DNA from: Streptomyces sp. TP-A0356
GTDB taxonomy: Bacteria > Actinomycetota > Actinomycetes > Streptomycetales > Streptomycetaceae
NCBI RefSeq assembly: GCF_001417775.1
Contig: NZ_BBZJ01000012.1
Span: 248,001 to 312,000 of the forward strand
Direction of reading: 5' to 3'
DNA length: 64,000 bases
Of this stretch, positions 1 through 8,447 are shown piece by piece. A program made the translations under genes and the position numbers. Below the pieces are notes generated by a model that worked only from the letters and a program-made list of their open reading frames with translations, was not told the DNA's origin and ran no database searches. Numbering within the stretch: the first letter of the stretch is position 1; each line of letters starts with the position of its first letter.

Positions 1-1
1 G

Positions 2-499
2 ATGCTCTCCGGGAAGATCGGTGAGCGGATCGCCGTGGTGAAGGAGTACGACCGCACCCTGCCCGGCGTGCCCGCCTACCCCGGCGAGCTCAACCAGGTG
101 TGGACCAATCTCATCGACAACGCGGTCTCCGCCATCAACGACGCGGGCGGGGAGGGCACGCTGACCGTCCGCACCGCGCTCGACCGCGATCGGTTGCTCG
201 TCGAGTTCCGCGACACGGGTCCGGGCATCCCGCCGGAGATCCGCAGCCGTATCTTCGACCCGTTCTTCACCACCAAGCCGGTCGGCCAGGGCACCGGGCT
301 CGGGCTGGACATCTCCTGGCGCATCGTCGTCAACAAGCACCACGGCAGCCTGGAGGTGCACTCCGAGCCGGGCGACACACGGTTCCAGGTACGCCTGCCG
401 CTGACCGCCGCGGAGTCCGACGAGATCGAGCAGGGCTCCGGCACACCGTCCGACTCCGCCCCACGGCGGGATCCCGAGACAGCCCCGGAGGCGTCATGA
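2..499 (+). CDS. Sensor histidine kinase, C-terminal ATPase domain (5' end outside window)
   Basis: This is the last ~165 residues of a histidine kinase; the reading frame is already open at base 1, so the sensor and dimerisation domains lie upstream. The visible part is a complete HATPase_c domain: N box NLIDNAVSAI, G1 box DTGPGIP, F box FDPFFTT and G2 box GTGLGL, followed by an acidic, Pro/Ser-rich tail. The stop codon overlaps the ATG of the UBP zinc-finger gene (ATGA), so the two are translationally coupled. No response regulator follows, so either the partner is upstream or elsewhere, or the protein works as a signalling ATPase. From memory of actinomycete genomes, such kinases with a UBP protein often lie beside a thioredoxin-reductase-like flavoprotein. 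That gene would be upstream and cannot be checked here. Confidence 0.9.
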   Translation: MLSGKIGERIAVVKEYDRTLPGVPAYPGELNQVWTNLIDNAVSAINDAGGEGTLTVRTALDRDRLLVEFRDTGPGIPPEIRSRIFDPFFTTKPVGQGTGLGLDISWRIVVNKHHGSLEVHSEPGDTRFQVRLPLTAAESDEIEQGSGTPSDSAPRRDPETAPEAS

Positions 500-846
500 C
501 CACGGTGAACGGCATCGACCCCAGCGTTCCGCCGAGCGGCACGGGCTGTGTGGAGTGCGAGGATGCGGGCGGCTGGTGGTTCCATCTGCGGCGGTGCACG
601 CAGTGCGGGCACATCGGCTGCTGCGACGACTCGCCCGCCAAGCACGCCACCGCCCACTTCCAGCGCACCGGGCATCCGGTGATCCGCAGTTACGAGCCGG
701 GCGAGGGCTGGTTCTGGAACTACGCCACCTCGGAGCTGTACGAGTCCGGGCCGGAGCTCGCTCCCCCGGTCAGCCACCCCGTGGACCAGCCTGCGCCGGG
801 GCCGGCGGGGCGGGTTCCGGCCAACTGGGCGGAGATGCTCCGCTAG
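496..846 (+). CDS. UBP-type zinc finger protein
   Basis: A 116-residue protein whose core is a Zf-UBP domain (about residues 15-80). It shows the zinc-ligand pattern CVEC...CTQCGHIGCC and later His residues (HATAHF, GHP), plus the aromatic GWFWNY stretch typical of the fold. In eukaryotes this domain binds the C-terminal Gly-Gly of free ubiquitin. The bacterial role is unknown; a peptide- or protein-tail-binding adaptor is only an inference. The start is fixed by the ATGA overlap with the kinase gene. A second paralogue lies at 43196-43468 and shares the CGHxGCCD core. The C-terminal ~35 residues are Pro-rich and unlike the paralogue. Confidence 0.88.
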   Translation: MTTVNGIDPSVPPSGTGCVECEDAGGWWFHLRRCTQCGHIGCCDDSPAKHATAHFQRTGHPVIRSYEPGEGWFWNYATSELYESGPELAPPVSHPVDQPAPGPAGRVPANWAEMLR

Positions 847-904
847 CTCCGCCAGGGGGCGCTCACTGCGTGGCCGTGGAGAACTGTCAGGGAGGGGAAG
901 GGCG

Positions 905-1864
905 TTGATCGGGATCTCGGACATTCGCGCGGCCGAGGAGCGGATCGCCGGACACGTGGTGCGCACGCCGACGGTGCAGAGCCCGGGGCTGTCCGCGCTG
1001 CTCGGTGTTCCGGTGACCGCGAAGCTGGAGCTGCTGCAGCGCACCGGGTCGTTCAAGGCGCGCGGTGCGACGGCGCGGTTGCTCGCTCTGGACGAGGCCG
1101 AGCGGGCGGCGGGTGTGGTCGCCGTCAGCGGCGGCAACCACGGGATCGCGCTCGCGGTCATGGCCGCCGCGCTGGAGGTGAAGGCGACCGTGGTGATGCC
1201 GCGGTCGGCGCCGGCGCGGTCCGTCGGGATCGTGGAGTCCACGGGCGCGTCGCTGCGGCTGACGGACGGGATGGACGAGGCGTTCGCGCTCACCGCGCGG
1301 CTGCGGGAAGAGGGGCTGACCCTGGTGCACCCCTTCGATGATCCGGTGGTGATCGCCGGCCAGGGCACCGTCGGCCTTGAACTCGCGCAGGACGCCGGCG
1401 CGTTGACCGACGTGCTGGTGAGCGTCGGGGGTGGCGGGCTGATCTCCGGCGTGGCGGCGGCGCTGCACGCCCTGCGTCCCGGTGTTCGTGTCTGGGGCGT
1501 GGAGACGGAGGGCGCCGAGGCGATGTCCCGGGCACTGGCGGCGGGCGGGCCGGTGCCGGTGGAGCTGTCGTCGATCGTGACCACGCTCAGCGCGCCGGCC
1601 GTCTCGCAGTTGACGTACGACCATGTCTCGGCCCTGGTCACCGACGTGCTCGTGGTGTCGGACGCGGAGGCGGTCCGGGGCAGCCTCGAACTGGCCGAGC
1701 ACGCCAAGGTGTGGACCGAGCCCGCCGCGGGCTGTCTGCTGCCCGCTGCCCGGCGGGTGCTGGAGCGGGTCGGCGAGGGGACCCGGCTGGGTCTGGTGGT
1801 GTGCGGCGGCAATGCGAGCGTGGCGGACGTCGTGGCCTGGGCGGAGCGGTTCGGTCCCCGGTGA
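905..1864 (+). CDS. PLP-dependent serine/threonine dehydratase-like enzyme
   Basis: A 319-residue fold-type II PLP enzyme of the threonine dehydratase/serine racemase group. Such enzymes deaminate L-Thr or L-Ser to 2-oxobutyrate or pyruvate plus ammonia. The Schiff-base lysine is K51 in GSFKARGA, the substrate loop is SGGNHG, and the glycine-rich phosphate loop is GGGGLISG. There is no C-terminal ACT domain, which fits a catabolic, non-isoleucine-feedback enzyme. The start is TTG, chosen because GGAGGGGAAG ends four bases before it and the N-terminus IGISDIRAAEERI matches the family. The substrate cannot be settled from sequence. The PP2C gene follows after 27 bases. Confidence 0.9.
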   Translation: MIGISDIRAAEERIAGHVVRTPTVQSPGLSALLGVPVTAKLELLQRTGSFKARGATARLLALDEAERAAGVVAVSGGNHGIALAVMAAALEVKATVVMPRSAPARSVGIVESTGASLRLTDGMDEAFALTARLREEGLTLVHPFDDPVVIAGQGTVGLELAQDAGALTDVLVSVGGGGLISGVAAALHALRPGVRVWGVETEGAEAMSRALAAGGPVPVELSSIVTTLSAPAVSQLTYDHVSALVTDVLVVSDAEAVRGSLELAEHAKVWTEPAAGCLLPAARRVLERVGEGTRLGLVVCGGNASVADVVAWAERFGPR

Positions 1865-1891
1865 CCGGGCGCGTGGCAGGATGCCCGTCCG

Positions 1892-2707
1892 ATGACCGAG
1901 AACATCGAGAACATGGAGTGCGTCCGGTGCGGCGGGACGGTGACGCCGGACGGTGTGTGCTGGCACTGCGGTGCGGCGCAGCCGGCGTTCCGGGCGCATG
2001 TGGAGATCACGGCGGGCGATGACGCGGCCGGTGTGAGCGACCGGGGTCGGCGGCGGGAGGTCAACGCGGACGCCGTGGCACTGGCCGCCGGCGGGGCGTG
2101 GACGGTCGCTGTCGTCTGTGACGGGGTCTCGCTGTCACCGTGGCCGGAGCGCGCGGCACGGATCGCCGCCGAGACCGGGGCGGCGTCCCTGGTCGCCCGG
2201 CTGGTGGAGGACTGCGTGCCGGAGGTGGCGCTCCAGGAGGCCGCCGTGCGCGCGGGCCGGGCGGTCAGCGCTCTGGCGGCGTCGAAGGACGCCGCGCCCG
2301 CCTGTACGTTCGTCGCCGGTGTCGCCGGTCCGGAGGGTGTCTGGAGCGGCTGGCTCGGTGACAGCCGGGCCTACTGGCTCCCCGATGAGGGGCCTGGCCT
2401 GGCGCTGACCGAGGACGACACGGGCGAGCACGACGCCCTCACCGCGTGGCTGGGCGCCGACGCCGGACGGGTGACGGCGCAGGTGCGTGGCTACCGCCCG
2501 CTGGTGCCCGGCCGTCTGCTGCTGTGTACGGACGGCCTGTGGCGGCATCTGCCGGACGCGGCCCGGCTACGGGCCGCACTCGGGCACCGCCGACCGGACG
2601 CGCGGGCCGATGCGCGCACCCTGGTCGGCCGGGCGCTGGAGGCCGGCGGTGAGGACAACGTCACCGCCGCCGTCATCCGCGTGGTGCCGGGTCCGCCCGG
2701 GACGTGA
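1892..2707 (+). CDS. PP2C-family protein phosphatase with N-terminal zinc ribbon
   Basis: A 271-residue protein. Residues 8-28 form a four-cysteine zinc ribbon (C10xxC13 and C23xxC26). The rest is a PP2C/SpoIIE-type Ser/Thr phosphatase, with metal-binding motifs VCDGVS (D77), GWLGDSRAYW, LLCTDGLW and GGEDNVTAAV. It should dephosphorylate Ser/Thr-phosphoproteins in the cytosol, opposing Hanks-type kinases; none is linked here except the pseudokinase at 6799-8412. The zinc ribbon is an addition to the minimal fold and may serve binding. The last 35 bases overlap the end of the convergent serine hydrolase gene, so no terminator separates the two. Confidence 0.9.
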   Translation: MTENIENMECVRCGGTVTPDGVCWHCGAAQPAFRAHVEITAGDDAAGVSDRGRRREVNADAVALAAGGAWTVAVVCDGVSLSPWPERAARIAAETGAASLVARLVEDCVPEVALQEAAVRAGRAVSALAASKDAAPACTFVAGVAGPEGVWSGWLGDSRAYWLPDEGPGLALTEDDTGEHDALTAWLGADAGRVTAQVRGYRPLVPGRLLLCTDGLWRHLPDAARLRAALGHRRPDARADARTLVGRALEAGGEDNVTAAVIRVVPGPPGT

Positions 2708-4172
2708 AGGGCGCACGGTGGCGGCGCAGCGGGCCGGGGTGCAGGGGCATGGTGTGCCAGCGGGCCGTGAAGGTGCCGTCGGCCGGGGTGCAGATCACCG
2801 TGAGCCGGTGCGGTGTCTCCAGGAACAGCACGTCGACGCGCAGGGTGTCCGGGTCGGTCCAGCCACCGCTCACCGCCCTGGGGGTCGGGCCCTCGTCGAC
2901 CGCCCAGCGCGAGCCGGGGAGACCCAGGGCGAGGCGGTCCTCACCCTCCACCAGCGTGACCGTCCAGGCGCCGTCCTTCTCGGCGACCTCGACCGCCGTC
3001 AGGGTCGGCTGGTCGGTGCAGCGGCCGCCCCGGGGCGTGAGGCGGGCCCCCGGCCAGGGGCCGGAGCCCGCCGCGGGAGCGGGGTGCGCGGCGACCGGTG
3101 GCAGTGCGAGGCGGTCGAGGCGATGCCGGAGGGCCTTGTCCTCGTCGGCGTGGTCGGCCGGCGGGCCCGGACGGAACGCGGGCAGGTCGGCCGGCGGGCC
3201 CGGACGGAACGCGGGCAGCAGATGGCGCCATATCTCGTCGAGCAGCTTCTGCATCTGCTCGGTCGCCGCGGTCGTCGCGATCACGGCGTCGTGCTCGGGC
3301 AGGACGACGCAGAACTGGCCGTACGCCCCGTCGCCCCGGTATCCCTGCCGCGACATCCAGAACTGGAAGCCGTAGCCGTGCTGCCAGTCCGAGGCGGCGC
3401 TCTCGGCGGTCCCGTCCGCGGTGGAGATGTGCGGGCGCGTCGCCTCCGCGACCCACGAGGACGGCAGCAGGCGCCTGCCCTCCCAGACACCGTCCTGGAG
3501 GTACAGCAGCCCGAGCCGGGCAATCGCGTCCGTGGGCGCGTGCAGTCCGCTGAAGCCGAGGTCACGGCCGCGCGGGTGCTGGATCCAGGCGACCTCGCCG
3601 ATGCCGAGCGGGTCGAGGATCCTCGGCCGCAGATACTCGGTCAGCGATTGGCCGGACAGACGCTGGACGATCGCGGCCAGCGTGTAGGTCGCGGGCTGGT
3701 TGTAGGCGAAGACGGTGCCGGGGTCCCGGTCCGGCGGGATCAGCAGGAAGCCGCGCACGGGCTCCGCGCGGTCGAGCCCGAACGCCTCGACGTTGGTCTC
3801 GGTGAGGTGTCCGCTCGCCATGGACGCGACGTGCCGGACCAGCATGGCGCGGCTGCGCGGGTCGGTGATGTCCGCCTCGAACTCCGGGAAGTAGGAGATC
3901 ACGGGCGCGTCCAGGTCGAGCAGCCCCTCGGCGACGGCCAGTCCCGCGGCAGTCGAGGTGAAGCTCTTGCTGAGCGAGTACAGCAGGTGGGGGCGCTCGG
4001 CGGTGTACGGCGCCCACCAGCCGGAGGCCACCAGACGGCCGTGGCGCACGATCATCAGGCTGTGCGGCTCGATGTCCGGCGCCGCCTCGACCGCGTCGAG
4101 GAACGCTTGGATTCCGCGCGCGTCCACTCCTTGTTCGGCGGGCGTGCTGACGGGCAGCGGGCGGGCGCTCAT
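2673..4172 (-). CDS. Serine hydrolase of the beta-lactamase/class C family
   Basis: A 499-residue protein with an N-terminal beta-lactamase (class C/esterase) domain: nucleophile S66 and general base K69 in SLSK, a YNQP-type tyrosine segment and an HGYGFQ region near residue 240. The C-terminal ~120 residues form a separate beta-rich domain. No signal peptide is visible, so it is probably a cytoplasmic esterase or peptidase; the substrate is unknown. The ATG is preceded by GGAGG at a good distance. A perfect 33-bp tandem duplication gives two copies of an 11-residue Pro-rich linker (PAFRPGPPAD) between the two domains. The gene overlaps the convergent PP2C gene by 35 bases. Confidence 0.88.
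   Translation of the reverse strand: MSARPLPVSTPAEQGVDARGIQAFLDAVEAAPDIEPHSLMIVRHGRLVASGWWAPYTAERPHLLYSLSKSFTSTAAGLAVAEGLLDLDAPVISYFPEFEADITDPRSRAMLVRHVASMASGHLTETNVEAFGLDRAEPVRGFLLIPPDRDPGTVFAYNQPATYTLAAIVQRLSGQSLTEYLRPRILDPLGIGEVAWIQHPRGRDLGFSGLHAPTDAIARLGLLYLQDGVWEGRRLLPSSWVAEATRPHISTADGTAESAASDWQHGYGFQFWMSRQGYRGDGAYGQFCVVLPEHDAVIATTAATEQMQKLLDEIWRHLLPAFRPGPPADLPAFRPGPPADHADEDKALRHRLDRLALPPVAAHPAPAAGSGPWPGARLTPRGGRCTDQPTLTAVEVAEKDGAWTVTLVEGEDRLALGLPGSRWAVDEGPTPRAVSGGWTDPDTLRVDVLFLETPHRLTVICTPADGTFTARWHTMPLHPGPLRRHRAPFTSRADPAPRG
3152..3217. repeat. Perfect 33-bp tandem duplication inside serine hydrolase gene
   Basis: Two identical 33-base units (3152-3184 and 3185-3217) lie head to tail. 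The unit is a multiple of three, so the frame is kept and the linker PAFRPGPPAD is doubled. Complete identity suggests a recent event. Confidence 0.95.
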
Positions 4173-4353
4173 CCGGTGGGCCTCCAGAACGGTTGCGGCG
4201 CGTGATCAGGGCTGCGGCTCGCTGTCTGCGTGCGTCCGCCATCTTTCCGTTCCGGCTCCGGGCATGTCCATGAGCCCAACGGGCAGCCGTCCCCGGTCGC
4301 GACCGGATCCCGATGCCCCGTTTCCGTGCCACCCGACCGGGAACCCGCGTTTT

Positions 4354-5325
4354 ATGGTGCAAATCGGATACACGATGATGACCGAGCAGGCGGGCCCGCG
4401 CGAACTCGTCGACCATGTGGTGCGGGCCGAGGAGGCGGGCTTCGACTTCTCCGTGACCTCGGACCACTATTTCCCGTGGCTGCGGACGCAGGGGCACTCG
4501 CCGTACGCGTGGAGCGTGCTGGGCGCGGCCGCCCAGGCCACCTCGCGCATCCCCCTGATGACGTACGTGACCTGCCCGACGGTGCGCTACCACCCGGCGG
4601 TGGTGGCCCAGAAGGCGGCGACCATGCAGTTGCTGTCGCAGGGCAGGTTCCGGCTGGGGCTGGGCTCCGGCGAGAACCTCAACGAGCACGTGGTGGGCGA
4701 GGGCTGGCCGTCCGTCGAGGTGCGGCACGAGATGCTGGAAGAGGCGATCGGCATCATCCGCGAGCTGTTCGGCGGCGGCCATGTCAGCCGACGGGGCACG
4801 TACTTCAACGTAGACTCGGCCCGGCTGTGGGACCTGCCGGACGAGCCGCCGCCGATCGGCGTCGCCGTCTCCGGCGAGCGGTCCTGCGCCCTGGCGGGCC
4901 ACCTCGCCGACCTCGTCATCGCCACCGAGCCGAAGCGGGAGCTGCTCACCGCCTTCGACCGGCACGGCGGCGAAGGCAAGCCACGGGTGGGGCAGTTGCC
5001 GGTCTGCTACGACAGGGACCGGGAGGCGGCCGTGCGGCGCGCGCACGAGCAGTTCCGCTGGTTCGGCGGCGGCTGGAAGGTCAACTCCGAACTACCGCAC
5101 CCGGATTCGTTCGCGTCGGCGACGCAGTACGTCAGGCCCGAGGACGTGGCCGCCTCGATTCCCTGCGGCGACGACCCGGCGGACTTCGTCGAGGCCGTAC
5201 GGCCCTATGCGGAGGCGGGGTTCTCGGAGATCGCGCTGGTGCAGGTCGGCGGCGACACCCAGGCCGAGTACGTCGAGTGGTCGGCGAAGGAGCTGCTGCC
5301 GGCCCTGCGGGAGGCGCTGCGCTGA
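4354..5325 (+). CDS. F420-dependent LLM-class oxidoreductase
   Basis: A 323-residue luciferase-like (LLM) TIM-barrel flavin/F420 enzyme. The N-terminus QIGYTMMTEQAG, the segment TSDHYFPW and the block GLGSGENLNEHV match the group related to F420-dependent glucose-6-phosphate dehydrogenase (the family I know as TIGR03557). That group uses coenzyme F420 for hydride transfer on a still undefined substrate. It lacks a leader and is cytosolic. The ATG at 4354 is chosen because family similarity begins exactly there, although no strong ribosome site precedes it. The PobA-like gene starts 15 bases after the stop on the same strand, so the two may be co-transcribed. Confidence 0.9.
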   Translation: MVQIGYTMMTEQAGPRELVDHVVRAEEAGFDFSVTSDHYFPWLRTQGHSPYAWSVLGAAAQATSRIPLMTYVTCPTVRYHPAVVAQKAATMQLLSQGRFRLGLGSGENLNEHVVGEGWPSVEVRHEMLEEAIGIIRELFGGGHVSRRGTYFNVDSARLWDLPDEPPPIGVAVSGERSCALAGHLADLVIATEPKRELLTAFDRHGGEGKPRVGQLPVCYDRDREAAVRRAHEQFRWFGGGWKVNSELPHPDSFASATQYVRPEDVAASIPCGDDPADFVEAVRPYAEAGFSEIALVQVGGDTQAEYVEWSAKELLPALREALR

Positions 5326-5340
5326 CCCCAGGAGTGGTGC

Positions 5341-6624
5341 GTGGGTGGCGCGTTGACCGTACGCCTCCATAATGACCGGATGATCGACTCCTCCCCGGCG
5401 CCCTTCCCCGCGTCCTTTCCGGCACCCGTCCCGCCGCTCGAGCACGTCCCCGTCGTCGTTGTGGGCGCCGGCCCCGCCGGGCTGACCCTCGCCAACGTAC
5501 TGCGGGACGCCGCCGTCGACTGTGTCGTCCTGGAGGCGGAGAGCAGGGAGTTCATCGAACAGCGGCCCAGAGCGGGGTTCCTCGAGGAGTGGGCGGTGCG
5601 GGCGCTGGAGCGGCACAAGCTGGCGGGACGGCTGCTGGAGCGGGCGCAGACGCACAGCGAGTGCGAGTTCCGTATCGGCGGCGAACGGCACCGGTTCGCG
5701 TATGCGGAGGTGACCGGGAAGCACCACTTCGTCTATCCGCAGCCGCTGCTCGTGACCGACCTCGTACGGGAGTACGCGGACGTCAAGGGCGGCGACATCC
5801 GGTTCGGCGCACGCGGCGTGGAGCTGCACGACGTCGACACCGAGGCGCCGTCGGTGTCGTACACCGATCCGGCCTCGGGCGAACGCCGGCGGATCGCATG
5901 CGATGTGGTCGCCGGCTGCGACGGCGCCCGCGGCGTGACCCGCGCCTCGCTGCCCCCGGAGCGAGCCCACATCGCCCGGCTCGACCACGGGGTCGGCTGG
6001 CTGGCCCTGCTCGCCGAGGCGCCGCCGTCCTCGGACTGCGTCGTCTTCGGCGTCCATCCGCGCGGTTTCGCCGCCCACATGGCCCGCGGGCCGCAGGTCA
6101 CCCGCTACTACCTCGAATGCCCGCCCGGCGACGACCCGGAGAACTGGCCGGACGAACGCGTCTGGTCGGAGCTGCGCGAACGGCTGTCCGTGGCGGGCGC
6201 TCCGCCGCTGACCGAGGGTCGGCTGATGGAGAAGCGCGTACTGGACATGCACAACTACGTGGTGCAGCCCATGGCGTACGGGAGACTGTTCCTGGCGGGG
6301 GACGCGGCCCATCTGGTGGCGCCGATCGCCGCGAAGGGCATGAACCTCGCCCTGCACGACGCGCTGACACTCGCCGAGGCGCTCGTCGCGTACTACCGCA
6401 CCGGCGAGACCGGCGGTCTGCGCGGCTACTCGGCGGCCTGCCTGCGGCGCGTATGGGAGTACCAGGAGTTCTCGGAGTGGTTCGCGGAGCTGCTGCACGG
6501 CCCGTCCTCGGGTGACCCGTTCCGCGCGGGCAACGCCACGGCCCGGCTGCGGCGGCTGTTCGGCTCCCCCGTCGCGGCCGCCGCGTTCGCGGAGTCGTAC
6601 ATCGGCTCCGGCGGAGCGATGTAA
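5341..6624 (+). CDS. pobA: 4-hydroxybenzoate 3-monooxygenase-type flavoprotein
   Basis: A 427-residue single-component FAD aromatic hydroxylase. The FAD-binding Rossmann motif is VVGAGPAGLTLA, the second FAD motif is LAGDAAHLVAPIAAKGMN, and QRPRAGFLE and CEFRIGGERHRFAY match p-hydroxybenzoate hydroxylases, which convert 4-hydroxybenzoate to protocatechuate with NAD(P)H and O2. The GTG at 5341 has AGGAG six bases upstream and is preferred. The ATG at 5380 (13 codons in) has no ribosome site but would remove a non-conserved Pro-rich tail, so the start is uncertain. No ring-cleavage genes are nearby, so the protocatechuate pathway would have to be elsewhere. Confidence 0.88.
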   Translation: MGGALTVRLHNDRMIDSSPAPFPASFPAPVPPLEHVPVVVVGAGPAGLTLANVLRDAAVDCVVLEAESREFIEQRPRAGFLEEWAVRALERHKLAGRLLERAQTHSECEFRIGGERHRFAYAEVTGKHHFVYPQPLLVTDLVREYADVKGGDIRFGARGVELHDVDTEAPSVSYTDPASGERRRIACDVVAGCDGARGVTRASLPPERAHIARLDHGVGWLALLAEAPPSSDCVVFGVHPRGFAAHMARGPQVTRYYLECPPGDDPENWPDERVWSELRERLSVAGAPPLTEGRLMEKRVLDMHNYVVQPMAYGRLFLAGDAAHLVAPIAAKGMNLALHDALTLAEALVAYYRTGETGGLRGYSAACLRRVWEYQEFSEWFAELLHGPSSGDPFRAGNATARLRRLFGSPVAAAAFAESYIGSGGAM

Positions 6625-6798
6625 CCGTCGGTAAGCTACCTGCCAGTAGATCCGGGGCCGTGTTTTCGCACGTGTGAGCGGTGGAAGCGAGCGTGAGGAA
6701 ATCCGACTCGATAGAAATCCCCTTTCTTTGAACACCCACCGTCACGCCCGCCGTACATCCGGGAAACGGGAGATTCCGGTGCGCAGCGAGGGATGACG

Positions 6799-8412
6799 AT
6801 GGACCACGGGCAGGTCTCCACACGGGAGTTGGTCGCCGGACGGTACCGGACGCTCGAAGTCGTCCACCGGGAGGAGGGGCGGACCGTCTGGCTCGGCGAG
6901 GACGTGGAGTTCGGGCGGCCGGTCTCGCTCATCGAGTCGCGGCTCGCCCCGCTGCGGCCGGAGGTCACCCCCCGCCGCACCGTCGCCCGGATCCTGCGCG
7001 AGTCGGAGGCCATGGAACTGCTGTGCCCCGGCCGGGTCGCCACCGTCCTCGACGTGGTGGGCGACAACGGTGTCCTGTGGACCGTGACGGAACGGATCGA
7101 GGGCACGCCCCTCGGGGAGATCCTGGCCCGGGGCCCCCTCAACTACGTGCGGACGGCCCGGATCGGCCTCGGGATCCTCGACGTGCTGGAAGCCGCCCAC
7201 CGACGGGGCGTGACGCACGGGGATCTGAGTCCTGGTCAGGTGTTCGTGCAGGAGGGCGGCCGGGTCGTGGTGACCGGCTTCGGGCTGATCGCAACGTCCG
7301 TCACCCAGCGGGTCACCGCGCCGTCGTACGCCTCCCCCGAACAGGCCCGTGGGTCGAGCGCGGGTCCGGCGGCGGACCAGTGGACGCTGGGGGCACTGCT
7401 GTACGCGATGGTGGAGGGCCGTCCGCCGTTCAAGGACCGGGGCCCGGTCGAGGCGACGCTGCGCGCGGTCGACCGGCTGCCGCTGCGCTCCCCGTTGAAC
7501 GCCGGCCCACTCGTTCCGGCCATCACGGGGCTGCTGCGCCGCGACGCGCTGGAGCGGGTGCCGGAGCCCGTGGTGCGCGCCTCGCTCACGCGCATTGTGA
7601 GCGAGGACGCCGACGAGCCCACCCAGGAGACCCTGATGCCGCGCTTCCGGGGCGCTTGGCTGGTCGCCCACCGGGCGGGGCAGGCGTGGAGCAGACCGGC
7701 CGTGCGCCGGTCGGTGCTGGTGGGCGCGGGGCTCGCGGTCGCGGCCTCGGCGGTCGCCGTACTCGTCGCGGCACTCCGCCCCGACGACGGCGGCGTGTCC
7801 GCGACCGGTCCGCAGCCGTCCCGCTCCGGCGCGCCCTCCACCTCGGCCTCCCCGTCCGGCACCGGCGCCCCCGGCGGGACCTCGCCGCCCGCGACGAGCC
7901 CGACGGCGGCTCCCTCGCGGTCCGCGTCGTCGGGGACCCCCCGGGATCCGGCCGTCTTCCACCGCTACCTGGCACCGGAGGGCTTCTCCATCGACCTGCC
8001 GCGGGGATGGGAGCGCGTCCACAGCGAGGCGGCCGGGGAAGGCACCTACCGGGTGACGTTCGGGGCGAGCGGGGACCCTCGCACGCTGACCGTCACCTAC
8101 AGCGCACGCCTCGGTTCCGACCCGGTCGCGATCTGGCGCGCGCAGGAGCCGTCCCTGGAGCGGACCTACCCCGGCTACGAGAGGGTGGGCGACATCCGCG
8201 CCGTGACCTACCAGGGCTACCAGGGCGCCGACATGGTGTGGCTGTCCACGGTGGACGGCGTGCGCATGCGCACCTTCGGCCGTGGCTTCCTGATCGGCGA
8301 CGACCGGGGCTGCTCCCTGCGCTGGACGACGCCTGCCGCCGACGCGAAGAGCACCGCCAACCAGCAGGCCCTGGACACGTTCCTCAGAACCTTCCGGCCG
8401 AACACGACCTGA
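6799..8412 (+). CDS. Membrane-anchored Ser/Thr protein kinase-like protein, probably a pseudokinase
   Basis: About 537 residues. Residues 10-265 form a PknB-like kinase fold, but key catalytic positions are changed: the VAIK lysine position reads VSLIES, the HRDLKPxN loop reads HGDLSPGQV (residues 140-148) and the DFG metal motif reads GFG (near 160). The PSYASPEQARG segment of the activation loop and the ADQWTLGALLYAM helix are kept. A single membrane helix (~305-326) is followed by a Ser/Thr/Pro/Gly linker and an extracellular domain (~390-537) with two cysteines-poor beta-rich blocks. Loss of the metal-binding Asp suggests a non-catalytic sensor or scaffold. ATG 6799 is preferred to 6793 because GAGGG then sits six bases upstream. 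Confidence 0.85.
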   Translation: MDHGQVSTRELVAGRYRTLEVVHREEGRTVWLGEDVEFGRPVSLIESRLAPLRPEVTPRRTVARILRESEAMELLCPGRVATVLDVVGDNGVLWTVTERIEGTPLGEILARGPLNYVRTARIGLGILDVLEAAHRRGVTHGDLSPGQVFVQEGGRVVVTGFGLIATSVTQRVTAPSYASPEQARGSSAGPAADQWTLGALLYAMVEGRPPFKDRGPVEATLRAVDRLPLRSPLNAGPLVPAITGLLRRDALERVPEPVVRASLTRIVSEDADEPTQETLMPRFRGAWLVAHRAGQAWSRPAVRRSVLVGAGLAVAASAVAVLVAALRPDDGGVSATGPQPSRSGAPSTSASPSGTGAPGGTSPPATSPTAAPSRSASSGTPRDPAVFHRYLAPEGFSIDLPRGWERVHSEAAGEGTYRVTFGASGDPRTLTVTYSARLGSDPVAIWRAQEPSLERTYPGYERVGDIRAVTYQGYQGADMVWLSTVDGVRMRTFGRGFLIGDDRGCSLRWTTPAADAKSTANQQALDTFLRTFRPNTT

Positions 8413-8447
8413 TGTGTGGACCGCGTTCCTCCCGCTGCCGGACGGGC

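Noticed and set aside
76..2064. Long open frame on the minus strand opposite the kinase, UBP and dehydratase genes
   Set aside because: It is the mirror of real genes in very GC-rich DNA, has Arg/Ser/Pro-rich text and no domain.
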